Below, piece by piece: positions 1 to 6,860 of a stretch of DNA of 16,683 bases. The position numbers were made by a program, and so were the translations under genes. The DNA is taken from assembly GCA_014239035.1 (NCBI GenBank), contig JAAZZY010000029.1, positions 1-16,683 on the forward strand. Direction: 5' to 3'. A model generated the notes under the pieces. That model searched no databases. It had not been told where the DNA came from and saw only the letters and a list, made by a program, of their open reading frames with translations. How positions within the stretch are numbered: the first letter of the stretch is position 1; each line of letters begins with the position of its first letter. The DNA comes from Chlamydiia bacterium (lineage in GTDB: Bacteria > Chlamydiota > Chlamydiia > Chlamydiales > JAAZZY01).

Positions 1-32
1 AAAAAAAAAGGGCGGCTAGAGATCTAGCCGCC
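1..32 (-). terminator. Rho-independent terminator of the outer-membrane-type gene
   Basis: A perfect 9-bp GC-rich stem has arms GGCGGCTAG (11-19) and CTAGCCGCC (24-32), with a 4-base loop AGAT. Read on the minus strand it is followed by at least nine T residues (the A run at 1-9). It lies 12 bases past the TAA stop of the minus-strand gene ending at 44, so it should end that transcript. On the plus strand no T run follows the stem, so it does not look bidirectional. Confidence 0.92.
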
Positions 33-43
33 AAGGTAAAATT

Positions 44-916
44 TTAAAATGACACAATGAGTTGCCCTTCAATAAGAACTGGCAATTCAGCAGCATCCCT
101 TAAAACACAATTAGGTAACAGGTACTCTGACTTAACTAAGACGTTGAGGCCTTCTCTAACGGCATAGTCGATTTTAAAATCGACGCCATTAGTATGGCTC
201 ATTGTCTTAAGATCATCGAACACCTTCGTGTTATGTTGAGTCAATCGATCACCTTTATGTAAGGGTTTAAGATAGTTATAGGAAAGAATCATTGAGAGGT
301 TTTCACTAGGCTGAACTCCACAACAAGTTCCCAGAGCTTCCATATTTGCATATCGAGCTTGACCTGAGAAATCGCCGTTTCCTTTTAACCTGCTCAAATT
401 CTTCGCCTTAGAGACATCTTTAACCTGAGAACGTACATAGGATAGGGTTACGAATGGCTTCCACTTATTTTCTGTTATGTTTTTAGTTGAAACAACATAA
501 AGAACTTGCTCTCGTGGAGAGGATGCCTCTTTGTTGTTTTCAACTTGATAACTTACTCCTCCATGAACTTCAAACCCACCCCATTGCTGAGGTATACTAA
601 GGTTGAGTGAAGCTTCTGAACGAGCATTCTTGTTATCTTGACAGAATGGAATATAAGGCGAAGAGATATTTAATTCCCCCAAATCAAATACCCTCACCAA
701 TTGAGTTGCCGTATGGTTATGCGCAAGCTCAACAGCTGAGAACATATTAGTTTTCAACACCTTATCACTACTAAAAAGTTTATCAATGAATACTTCTTTG
801 TATACTTTTATAGCGGCAGCATCACGTATATTAGCGCTTTTAGAAGAAGGTTCTCCAAAAAGCGAAGTACTAATAAGCAATGCGAACACGAGCCATATGC
901 CTTTTTGGCCTGTCAT
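44..916 (-). CDS. Secreted, probable outer-membrane beta-barrel protein of unknown function
   Basis: This 290-residue protein is not one I recognise. The ATG at 916 was chosen because an AAGGAG ribosome site lies 4 bases upstream; an upstream in-frame TTG would include that site in the coding region. Residues 1-21 look like a signal peptide: a Lys, a hydrophobic run IWLVFALLISTSLF, then Gly-Glu-Pro. The mature part has many short alternating polar/hydrophobic stretches (around 103-123, 136-166, 205-217, 244-265) and ends in ...LIVSF. A C-terminal Phe after alternating residues is the usual signal for beta-barrel assembly. It has four cysteines (92, 198, 199, 270), which would suit a disulphide-linked chlamydial envelope, but that is inference. 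The gene is monocistronic by appearance: it ends in a strong terminator and has a long 5' region of its own containing a possible leader ORF. A secreted soluble beta protein is the main alternative. Confidence 0.72.
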   Translation of the reverse strand: MTGQKGIWLVFALLISTSLFGEPSSKSANIRDAAAIKVYKEVFIDKLFSSDKVLKTNMFSAVELAHNHTATQLVRVFDLGELNISSPYIPFCQDNKNARSEASLNLSIPQQWGGFEVHGGVSYQVENNKEASSPREQVLYVVSTKNITENKWKPFVTLSYVRSQVKDVSKAKNLSRLKGNGDFSGQARYANMEALGTCCGVQPSENLSMILSYNYLKPLHKGDRLTQHNTKVFDDLKTMSHTNGVDFKIDYAVREGLNVLVKSEYLLPNCVLRDAAELPVLIEGQLIVSF

Positions 917-935
917 ATCACTCCTTTTCTCCAAT

Positions 936-961
936 CCTCATAAAAACGTAAGATTATGAGG
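936..961 (-). promoter_or_regulatory. Hairpin between leader ORF and outer-membrane-type gene
   Basis: A perfect 8-bp stem (arms 936-943 and 954-961, CCTCATAA pairing with TTATGAGG) has a 10-base loop. On the minus strand it begins 1 base after the TGA stop of the possible leader ORF at 963-1013 and ends about 10 bases before the AAGGAG site of the downstream gene. No T run follows it, so it is not a simple terminator. A ribosome stopped at the leader stop codon would cover its first arm. The regulatory role is inference. Confidence 0.45.
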
Positions 962-962
962 T

Positions 963-1013
963 TCATTTTCTTAAAAAAATCCAAGTTCTGTTTGTAGCTT
1001 CTGGCTTATGCAT
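963..1013 (-). CDS. Possible 16-residue leader peptide (uORF)
   Basis: On the minus strand an ATG at 1013 opens a short frame encoding MHKPEATNRTWIFLRK, closed by TGA. Seven bases upstream is AAAGGAGGTGAT (1021-1032), a complete match to the 16S rRNA anti-Shine-Dalgarno sequence and much the strongest ribosome site in this window. The frame is followed at once by a hairpin and then by the ribosome site of the outer-membrane-type gene. This layout resembles a leader peptide of an attenuated or translationally coupled gene. The peptide has one Trp and no run of one amino acid, so it does not match classical amino-acid attenuators. Expression is unproven and the match could be chance, but the complete ribosome site is hard to explain otherwise. 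Confidence 0.42.
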   Translation of the reverse strand: MHKPEATNRTWIFLRK

Positions 1014-1020
1014 AATTGAT

Positions 1021-1032
1021 ATCACCTCCTTT
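1021..1032 (-). promoter_or_regulatory. Complete Shine-Dalgarno site of the possible leader ORF
   Basis: Read on the minus strand, 12 bases AAAGGAGGTGAT are fully complementary to the 3' end of 16S rRNA. The spacing to the ATG at 1013 is 7 bases. CCTC just upstream can pair with GAGG inside the site (4-bp stem, loop AAAG), so the site might be partly self-masked. Most other genes in the window have weak sites or none. Confidence 0.55.
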
Positions 1033-1131
1033 GAGGCCGTAACATGCTACAATATTAATTATTTGACACCTAAATTTATAACTTATCGGCACAAATTAAT
1101 TAAACTTTTTTCTATACCTGATTGGGTATTA

Positions 1132-1812
1132 TTACCGCAAGCGGCTACCTTTTGAGATGAAGTCTCCAAGAGAAAGTTGTCCGAGTTTGAGAGATCCACT
1201 TTGGCTTATATTGGCGTGGCATGCAGTAAACTCTTTGAGGTGTTCCCGATAAGACTCTTCGTTACCTAATGCTTTTTCTAAACTTGCAACTCTCAGTAAA
1301 TGATAGGCATACAATATGGGCATCTTCTCTGAATCGATTTTTTCTTTGAGTGAATTAGAGCATTTGAGAGCATCGGCATATTTTTTTTGTGCTATTAGAA
1401 AAGTAGTTTCGTTGAATGCAAGGATGAGCTCTAGGTTTGGGGCAAGTCTTGATTGAATGCGCTTACTTAGCGCAAGAGAAGTTTTAATATCTTTTTGGTT
1501 TAAACTCTCTTGAGCAAGTGGAGCATCTAAGTGAGATTGTAGATGAGAGTACTTTGCAGCAATTTTTTTCATCTGTTTTAAATCTGCACGAGAATGCACA
1601 GCGTTATGATCATCTAATGAGGCGTAGGCAACTGAAACATTACGAACTCTAGATTGATTAAGCTTATGGTTAATAAATCCTAGAATTAAGCCTGATAGAA
1701 TCAAACCGTATAGGATGTTGAGCAGTAATTTTTTATTCTCTAAAAATTGGAGAATTGGACTCTTTTTTACTTCATCGGTTTGAATAAGCTGAGTTATTTT
1801 TGATTTTGTCAT
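1132..1812 (-). CDS. Single-pass membrane protein with helical C-terminal domain, YfgM-like topology
   Basis: This 226-residue protein of unknown function has a short charged N-terminus with many Lys, one clear membrane helix at residues 29-47 (LLLNILYGLILSGLILGF), then an all-helical domain of about 175 residues. That domain has TPR-like spacing, for example around 128-150 and 165-190, where pairs of helices are joined by short turns such as 'AQKKYADALK'. This layout (N-in, one helix, extracytoplasmic TPR domain) resembles YfgM-type periplasmic chaperones of the Sec translocon, but no diagnostic motif is visible, so this is only a comparison. The start is uncertain. ATG at 1812 gives the most sensible N-terminus but has no clear ribosome site; an in-frame GTG at 1878, with GAAGAG 5 bases before it, would add 22 residues. 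It is transcribed away from parB, with which it shares an upstream region of about 100 bases. Confidence 0.6.
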   Translation of the reverse strand: MTKSKITQLIQTDEVKKSPILQFLENKKLLLNILYGLILSGLILGFINHKLNQSRVRNVSVAYASLDDHNAVHSRADLKQMKKIAAKYSHLQSHLDAPLAQESLNQKDIKTSLALSKRIQSRLAPNLELILAFNETTFLIAQKKYADALKCSNSLKEKIDSEKMPILYAYHLLRVASLEKALGNEESYREHLKEFTACHANISQSGSLKLGQLSLGDFISKGSRLR

Positions 1813-1914
1813 AATTTTACAATTGCATTGATGTTTAAAGTTGATTAAATTGACATATATTTTTCTAAATTGCAACACTTAAACTCTTCGAATTCCAAGG
1901 ATTGACGACACCTT
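1813..1914. promoter_or_regulatory. Divergent intergenic region between the membrane protein gene and parB
   Basis: About 100 AT-rich bases separate two genes that point away from each other, so promoters for both must lie here or in the adjacent coding ends. A weak plus-strand candidate for parB is TTGCAT (1823-1828), 17 bases, then TAAATT (1846-1851). TTGACA at 1850-1855 has no properly spaced -10. No convincing minus-strand promoter or operator palindrome was found. Confidence 0.3.
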
Positions 1915-2709
1915 ATGGATAAGCAAATTGAAATTGTTGAAATTGATTCTATTGAAGTGAATCCCTTTCAACCCCGCACAGACTCATTTGAAATAGAGAA
2001 ACTCAAGGAAATGGCCCAAACTATTAAGCAGGTGGGTTTGATACACCCTCCGCTTGTTCGCAGGGTCTCAGAAAACCTTTATGAACTGATTGCGGGAGAG
2101 CGCCGATTTAGGGCTGCAAAACTTGCCGGCTTAAAAAAAATCCCTGTGTTAGTACGTGATGCAACAGATAGCCAATCATCCCTCTCAGCATTGGTAGAAA
2201 ACATCCAACGTATAGACTTAAACCCCATAGAACTAGCCAAAGCATTGAAAAATATATCTACTGGCTCAAATTTAACTCAAGAAGAGCTCGGCTTAGCTGT
2301 TGGTCTCAAACGCTCAACTATAGCAAATCACTTAAGGCTTCTATCTCTTCCCACTAAGGTTCAAGAAGCCTTGATCTCAAACCACATTACACTGGGCCAT
2401 GCTAAAGTGATTTTATCAATTGAAAATCAAAAAGATCGGCTAATCCTATTGAAAATCATTCTCAGCTCATCACTCAATGTTAGAGAAACAGAGAAAAAAG
2501 CAGAACGCCTTAAGAATAAGACTTTAAAATCAGCTATGAAACCCATTCGTAATATTTTTATAGAGCAAATTAAAGAAATACTACAGAATAAAATGGGGAC
2601 CAAAGTTGAGTTTGTAGGTGATGAAAAAAAAGGGTCTATTTGCCTACATTACTATAGCCTTTCAGATCTCAATCGTTTATTACATGAATTAGGGTATTCA
2701 GAAGAATAA
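1915..2709 (+). CDS. parB: ParB/Spo0J chromosome-partitioning protein
   Basis: This 264-residue centromere-binding protein would bind parS sites near the origin, load as a CTP-dependent sliding clamp, and work with ParA and condensin in chromosome segregation. All expected parts are present. NPFQPR is at 16-21. The N-terminal CTPase domain has GERRFRA at 61-67 (GERRxRA box) and ENIQR at 95-99. A helix-turn-helix region spans about 119-143 (LTQEELGLAVGLKRSTIANHL), followed by the linker and a short C-terminal dimerisation region. Length is normal for chromosomal ParB (about 260-290). An in-frame TGA sits four codons upstream, so the ATG at 1915 is the only reasonable start; its ribosome site is weak. 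No parA gene and no parS-like 16-bp palindrome were seen in the window. The histidine kinase gene starts only 10 bases after its stop and is probably cotranscribed. Confidence 0.95.
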   Translation: MDKQIEIVEIDSIEVNPFQPRTDSFEIEKLKEMAQTIKQVGLIHPPLVRRVSENLYELIAGERRFRAAKLAGLKKIPVLVRDATDSQSSLSALVENIQRIDLNPIELAKALKNISTGSNLTQEELGLAVGLKRSTIANHLRLLSLPTKVQEALISNHITLGHAKVILSIENQKDRLILLKIILSSSLNVRETEKKAERLKNKTLKSAMKPIRNIFIEQIKEILQNKMGTKVEFVGDEKKGSICLHYYSLSDLNRLLHELGYSEE

Positions 2710-2719
2710 AATAGCACTC

Positions 2720-4477
2720 ATGCTGAATTTCAGACAAAAAATATTTTTTTCCTATCTTATTATCTTTCTGTTCTTTCTGATCCTACTATTCCCATATTCT
2801 TCCAAATCTGTTCGAAATGCCATCCGCAATGTATTAGAAGATCGAACTCAAGGAGTAATCGATACTGTCTCAAAAGCCAATAATATTCAGGGAATGATCG
2901 ATGCATTAAGTGCGCACCAATCTCTTGTCTTTTTTAGGGTGACTCTTCTTTCAGAGGATGGAAGAATCCTCTATGAATCTCACACTGATCGCTCGGCATT
3001 GCCCTTGTATAAGCGTCATCCCGAAATTGAAGATGCTCTAAGTCACAAAATTGGTTACCACGAAGATTACTCATACCACTTTGGTGAGCAGTTTGCCTAC
3101 ATTGCCCAAGCCTTTAGCTTTCAAGGGAAAATATTTATTCTCAGAACAGCTTTCCCCATTAAACAAATTAATGATCTCTCGCGCAATTTCAAGCTTGTGT
3201 TGTTAAAATTTGGGATTGGAATCCTAGTGCTCTTTAGTCTAATGACTTGGATGATTATCACTCTCTTAACTAAACCTATCTACACTATCATTGAAAAAGT
3301 TAAACCCTACAAAGAAGGCAGGGATGATTATCTGCCACACATTGTCTTTGAAGAGAAACGTGCCGCGCACGATTTTGTTCAGCTGGCAAACACCTTAAAT
3401 TCCCTATCTGATCGCATTAGAGATCAAATTGACACATTGACAGAGGAGCGCAATCAAACTGAGGCTGTATTAAACTCTTTAGATGAGGGTGTGATAGCTG
3501 TTGATAATAAAATGAATATCATTTTTATCAATGAGGTTGCCATAAAGATGTTCGGGATAGATAAATCTATTCTTTTACATCACCATGTAAGCTTATTAAA
3601 ATCTCCAAAATGCTTTTCTCTTTTAGAGGCGTGCCGCAAAAAGAATAAAGCCATCTATGATACATTAGATCTCAGCGATGGAGAGAAAAAGATTCCCCTG
3701 GGTTTGATTGTCACCCCTAAAAAAGATCAAGGAGCAATACTTGTTCTGCAGGACAAATCAAATCTATTCCAGATTCTAGATATGGGGAAAGCATTCATAG
3801 CCAATGCCTCACACGAGTTAAAAACACCTATTACAGTGATTCAGGGTTATGCTGAGATGTATAAAGACAACCCAGACTTAGATTCAGCATTACAAGGTGA
3901 AATGCTAGATAAAATCATAACTAATTGTCATCGCATGGAAGCTTTGGTGAAAAACTTGCTTACTCTTACAGACATTGAGAATCTACCTCAATCTCAGCTC
4001 AAGGAATGCGATCTTGCTGATTGCATCCACGACTGCACATCAAGTATTGTGTCATTGAATAAAAAGGCAAAAGTAAAACTAAACTTCCCCAAAGAAGACA
4101 ACATCCAAGTTATGGCAGACCCAGACTTGCTCCATAGAGCTATAATGAATTTGATGGAAAACGCTATCAAATACAACACAAATGAGCCACAGATTACAGT
4201 GGAAGTTACTGTCGAAAATGAAAACGCTAAAATCACTATCTCAGACAACGGGATGGGAATTCCAGCCAAAGATTTACCCCATATTTTCGAACGTTTCTAC
4301 CGCGTGGACAAAGCCCGTTCTAGGAAAATGGGAGGGTCTGGTCTTGGTCTATCTATTGTGAAGACTATCATTGACAAACTCAAAGGTACAATTACCGTAG
4401 ACTCTCAAAAAGATGAAGGCTCAACCTTTACAATTAAGCTTCCTTTAGCAAAATATTTCGAGCCTAAATCTTCTTAA
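2720..4477 (+). CDS. Membrane sensor histidine kinase, PhoR-like
   Basis: This 585-residue two-component sensor kinase has membrane helices at about 8-26 and 160-182 flanking an extracytoplasmic sensor domain (about 27-158). A HAMP-type linker (183-235) follows, then a PAS domain starting near 245 ('AVLNSLDEGVIAVDNKMNII'). The HisKA dimerisation domain has the phospho-accepting His365 in SHELKTP. The ATPase domain has an N box at 477-486 (NLMENAIKYN), a G1 box DNGMGIP (509-515), an F box FERFYR (523-528) and a G2 box GSGLGL (539-544). Every catalytic motif is intact, so it should be active. The order TM-sensor-TM-HAMP-PAS-kinase is that of PhoR/WalK kinases; the signal cannot be read from sequence. 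No response regulator lies in the window, so it is an orphan locally. Spacing to parB (10 bases) suggests a shared transcript. Confidence 0.93.
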   Translation: MLNFRQKIFFSYLIIFLFFLILLFPYSSKSVRNAIRNVLEDRTQGVIDTVSKANNIQGMIDALSAHQSLVFFRVTLLSEDGRILYESHTDRSALPLYKRHPEIEDALSHKIGYHEDYSYHFGEQFAYIAQAFSFQGKIFILRTAFPIKQINDLSRNFKLVLLKFGIGILVLFSLMTWMIITLLTKPIYTIIEKVKPYKEGRDDYLPHIVFEEKRAAHDFVQLANTLNSLSDRIRDQIDTLTEERNQTEAVLNSLDEGVIAVDNKMNIIFINEVAIKMFGIDKSILLHHHVSLLKSPKCFSLLEACRKKNKAIYDTLDLSDGEKKIPLGLIVTPKKDQGAILVLQDKSNLFQILDMGKAFIANASHELKTPITVIQGYAEMYKDNPDLDSALQGEMLDKIITNCHRMEALVKNLLTLTDIENLPQSQLKECDLADCIHDCTSSIVSLNKKAKVKLNFPKEDNIQVMADPDLLHRAIMNLMENAIKYNTNEPQITVEVTVENENAKITISDNGMGIPAKDLPHIFERFYRVDKARSRKMGGSGLGLSIVKTIIDKLKGTITVDSQKDEGSTFTIKLPLAKYFEPKSS

Positions 4478-4547
4478 ATACAAATTGTCTTTTTATCATT
4501 TTGCATGCTAGAGTATGCGCAAAAATTTCTATTCTTGATGTAGGTCT
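4478..4547 (+). promoter_or_regulatory. Probable promoter region of the gsp operon
   Basis: This 70-base gap separates the kinase gene from gspD. It holds a weak promoter candidate, TTGTCT (4485-4490), 18 bases, TAGAGT (4509-4514). It also holds an imperfect inverted repeat (4499-4524, TTTTGCAT against ATGCGCAAAA with a 2-base bulge) that overlaps the candidate -10. The repeat could be a weak end signal for the kinase transcript or an operator. Both readings are tentative. Confidence 0.3.
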
Positions 4548-6860
4548 ATGAAGGTTTTAAAAGCCCTTGTTATTTTCCTCTTATGTTCTCATTTTCTTGC
4601 AGCTGAAACCATTGCTGAAAAAAAGGATCGCTTATCTCAAAGTGAGGGCGGTGAAAAAAATGATGCATTTAAAAGCATGAACCAAGAACTTACCGATCTG
4701 CGCGTTCAACTTAAATCCATCTACTCTCAGTCACAAGCCCTTTTTGAAAATGGAGCAGCTGATGAAAAAGAATTTACTCATCTCTTAAAGAAGTCTCAAT
4801 CGATAAAAAAAGCTCTCAGTGAAAAAGAGGTATCCTTTCGCCAGATGGTGTCTCAAAATAGTGATGACGAGTCCTACTCTTTAATGCATGAGAGTGAGAT
4901 TACCCTAGAGCAGCTCATTATAGATTATGCATCTTCCAATCACCTTTATGTCATCCCAGCAGAAATGGCTAGAATCCAGGTTAATTTATGTTCCTCTTTG
5001 CCCATCCCAAAGGCTGCCTGGGAAGAAATTGTGGAGCTTATCTGCAGCCAAAATGGCATAGGAATCAAACCTTTGAATTCTTTTGTGAAATCTCTCTACT
5101 GGACTTTAGGAAACAACGTCTCTTCTCTTCGCACGATTGCTCATTTGCCTGAACAATTAGATTTCATTGAACCTTTTCAAAGGGTTTGCTTTGTTCTCTC
5201 ACTAGAGGGGTCAGAATATAGCAAAGTGCATCAATTTCTAAAGCGCTTTACAAATGAGAGACTCACTTCCCTTCACCAAGTAGGTAACTGTATAGTCATG
5301 GTGGGTGAGGCTCATGAGATCAAGGAGATCAACAAACTTGTTAGCTTTATCCGTCAACATCAGCAAGAGAAAAGTTACAAACTTATTCCCATTGAAAAAA
5401 TTCCTTCTGATGATGTCAAAGCGATTTTAACAGCATGTTTTGTTGACAATGGGGAAGATCTTGCGAGTAAAAAAGAAACATGCCCTATCTTGATCTATCC
5501 TATGAAGCGCTACTTACTTTTAATGGGCTCTCCAAAAGATGTTCAAAGGGCTGAGAATATTATCTCTGAGATTCATTCCCAGATCTCTTCTCCGGACCAG
5601 ATGACAATATATTGGTACACCTGCAAATTTTCTGAGCCAACAGAGCTTGCCAACCTCTTGCAGCAAGTTTATCAAATGATGGTCCACAAGATAGACGAGG
5701 AAGAAATAGACACTGCCGTGCAATCTCTCGCGCAGCCGCCATCTGTTCCCTGCGTTAACAGAGCAGGAACTATTCCACCTACTTGTGATACTGCACCCAA
5801 GCTTGTGGTTAACCCTCCCAAAGCAAGACCCGCCCCCAATCCTAACGAACAGGCTCCACAAGAAAATCTCCCTAACTTCATTGTAGATTCAAAGAGTGGG
5901 ATGATTATTATGGTGGTCAAGCAGTGTTACTTAGATAAGCTTCGAGAACTTGCAAAGAGACTCGATGTGGCCAAAAAAATGGTGCAGATAGAAGTTTTGC
6001 TCTTCGAGAAAAAGATCAACGACCAGACTCAATTTGGCCTAAACATCTTACAAATGGGTGATCAGTCTACTGTAACAAACTCCGGAGTTAATTGGGCTGT
6101 GGATAAAAATAACCGCAATGCTCCTGGTATTTTAGATTACTTTTTTGGAAGAAAAAAAAGACCGGGCACATTTCCAGCTTTTAACTTCGCCTATAACTTT
6201 TTAATTTCACAAGATGATATTTATGTGCATTCAAATCCTACGATAACAACGGTTAATCAAACACCTGCTGTCATCGATCTTATTGAAGAGCAGTCTATCA
6301 ATATGGGAACTGTTGAAGATCCTCGAACAGGTACAATCAGCAACACTTTCGTGCGTGCACAATATGGAACGTTTATCCAGATCACTCCAACAGTAAATGT
6401 TGGAGATGAAGAAGACAACTTCCAACATTTTATCACCTTAGATACAAATGTTACTTTTGATACACAAACATCATCTGTTGATGATCGACCTAACGTCAAT
6501 AGACGCCACATTCAAAATCAAGTGCGGATTGCGGATGGAGAAACACTTATTTTAGGTGGTCTGCGGCGAAAAAATTCTGAAGATCACGTCGATAAAATCC
6601 CATTTCTAGGAGACATACCTGGCCTTGGAAAACTTTTCAGCTTCACAACGCTCAATGAGAAGAGCACTGAAATGTTTATCTTTATCACACCAAGGGTTGT
6701 TGAAGATCCCCTTAGTGATTTTGAGAAATTTAAGACCATAGATTTAAAGAGACGACCTGGGGATTCTCCAGAACTTCTTAAAAAGCTCTTAGAGTCTAAG
6801 GCTCTGGAAAAAGAAAGGACATACCGCATGTCATTAAAGCAGCTATTTCATCATGGATGA
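4548..6860 (+). CDS. gspD: GspD-family secretin, type II secretion outer-membrane channel
   Basis: This 770-residue multimeric outer-membrane pore protein carries type II secretion substrates or a pilus-like fibre. Residues 1-19 are a signal peptide (KALVIFLLCSHFLAA|E). A charged, probably coiled-coil segment spans about 40-105. N-domains follow: one around 117-255, and another at about 275-345 with the KH-like pattern 'YKLIPIEKIPSDDVKAIL'. A further N-domain (355-475) is interrupted by a proline-rich insert at about 397-440 holding Cys402 and Cys413. The secretin domain covers about 478-717. It begins VQIEVLLFEKK and contains the signature block GETLILGGL (664-672), then VDKIPFLGDIPGLGKLF (681-697) and the final strand MFIFITPRVVEDP. 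Size agrees with chlamydial GspD proteins. It opens the operon; its last 8 bases overlap gspE. The ribosome site (AGG) is weak. No pilotin or lipidation signal is evident. Confidence 0.95.
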   Translation: MKVLKALVIFLLCSHFLAAETIAEKKDRLSQSEGGEKNDAFKSMNQELTDLRVQLKSIYSQSQALFENGAADEKEFTHLLKKSQSIKKALSEKEVSFRQMVSQNSDDESYSLMHESEITLEQLIIDYASSNHLYVIPAEMARIQVNLCSSLPIPKAAWEEIVELICSQNGIGIKPLNSFVKSLYWTLGNNVSSLRTIAHLPEQLDFIEPFQRVCFVLSLEGSEYSKVHQFLKRFTNERLTSLHQVGNCIVMVGEAHEIKEINKLVSFIRQHQQEKSYKLIPIEKIPSDDVKAILTACFVDNGEDLASKKETCPILIYPMKRYLLLMGSPKDVQRAENIISEIHSQISSPDQMTIYWYTCKFSEPTELANLLQQVYQMMVHKIDEEEIDTAVQSLAQPPSVPCVNRAGTIPPTCDTAPKLVVNPPKARPAPNPNEQAPQENLPNFIVDSKSGMIIMVVKQCYLDKLRELAKRLDVAKKMVQIEVLLFEKKINDQTQFGLNILQMGDQSTVTNSGVNWAVDKNNRNAPGILDYFFGRKKRPGTFPAFNFAYNFLISQDDIYVHSNPTITTVNQTPAVIDLIEEQSINMGTVEDPRTGTISNTFVRAQYGTFIQITPTVNVGDEEDNFQHFITLDTNVTFDTQTSSVDDRPNVNRRHIQNQVRIADGETLILGGLRRKNSEDHVDKIPFLGDIPGLGKLFSFTTLNEKSTEMFIFITPRVVEDPLSDFEKFKTIDLKRRPGDSPELLKKLLESKALEKERTYRMSLKQLFHHG

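Noticed and set aside
1021..1032. Plus-strand ATCACCTCCTTT matching the 3' end of 16S rRNA
   Set aside because: No other 16S rRNA sequence precedes it. It is better explained as a complete Shine-Dalgarno site on the minus strand, in front of a short ORF.
1040..1051. Near-palindrome GTAACATGCTAC upstream of the leader ORF as an operator or parS site
   Set aside because: Two mismatches in 12 bases and no second copy seen. It does not resemble the 16-bp parS consensus.
1063..1082. TTGACA followed by TATAAC on the plus strand as a promoter
   Set aside because: The spacing is 8 bases, far too short, and no plus-strand gene follows.
3994..4269. 91-codon minus-strand frame inside the histidine kinase
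   Set aside because: It is antisense to conserved ATP-binding motifs (N and G1 boxes), whose codon constraints explain the open frame.
4499..4524. Imperfect inverted repeat after the kinase gene as a terminator
   Set aside because: The stem is short, AT-rich and bulged, and only a few T residues follow. It is noted under the gspD promoter region rather than called as a terminator.
5520..5861. Minus-strand frames of 60-113 codons inside gspD
   Set aside because: Several overlapping frames compete over the Pro-rich insert region, which lacks stop-forming codons on the opposite strand. None resembles a protein family.
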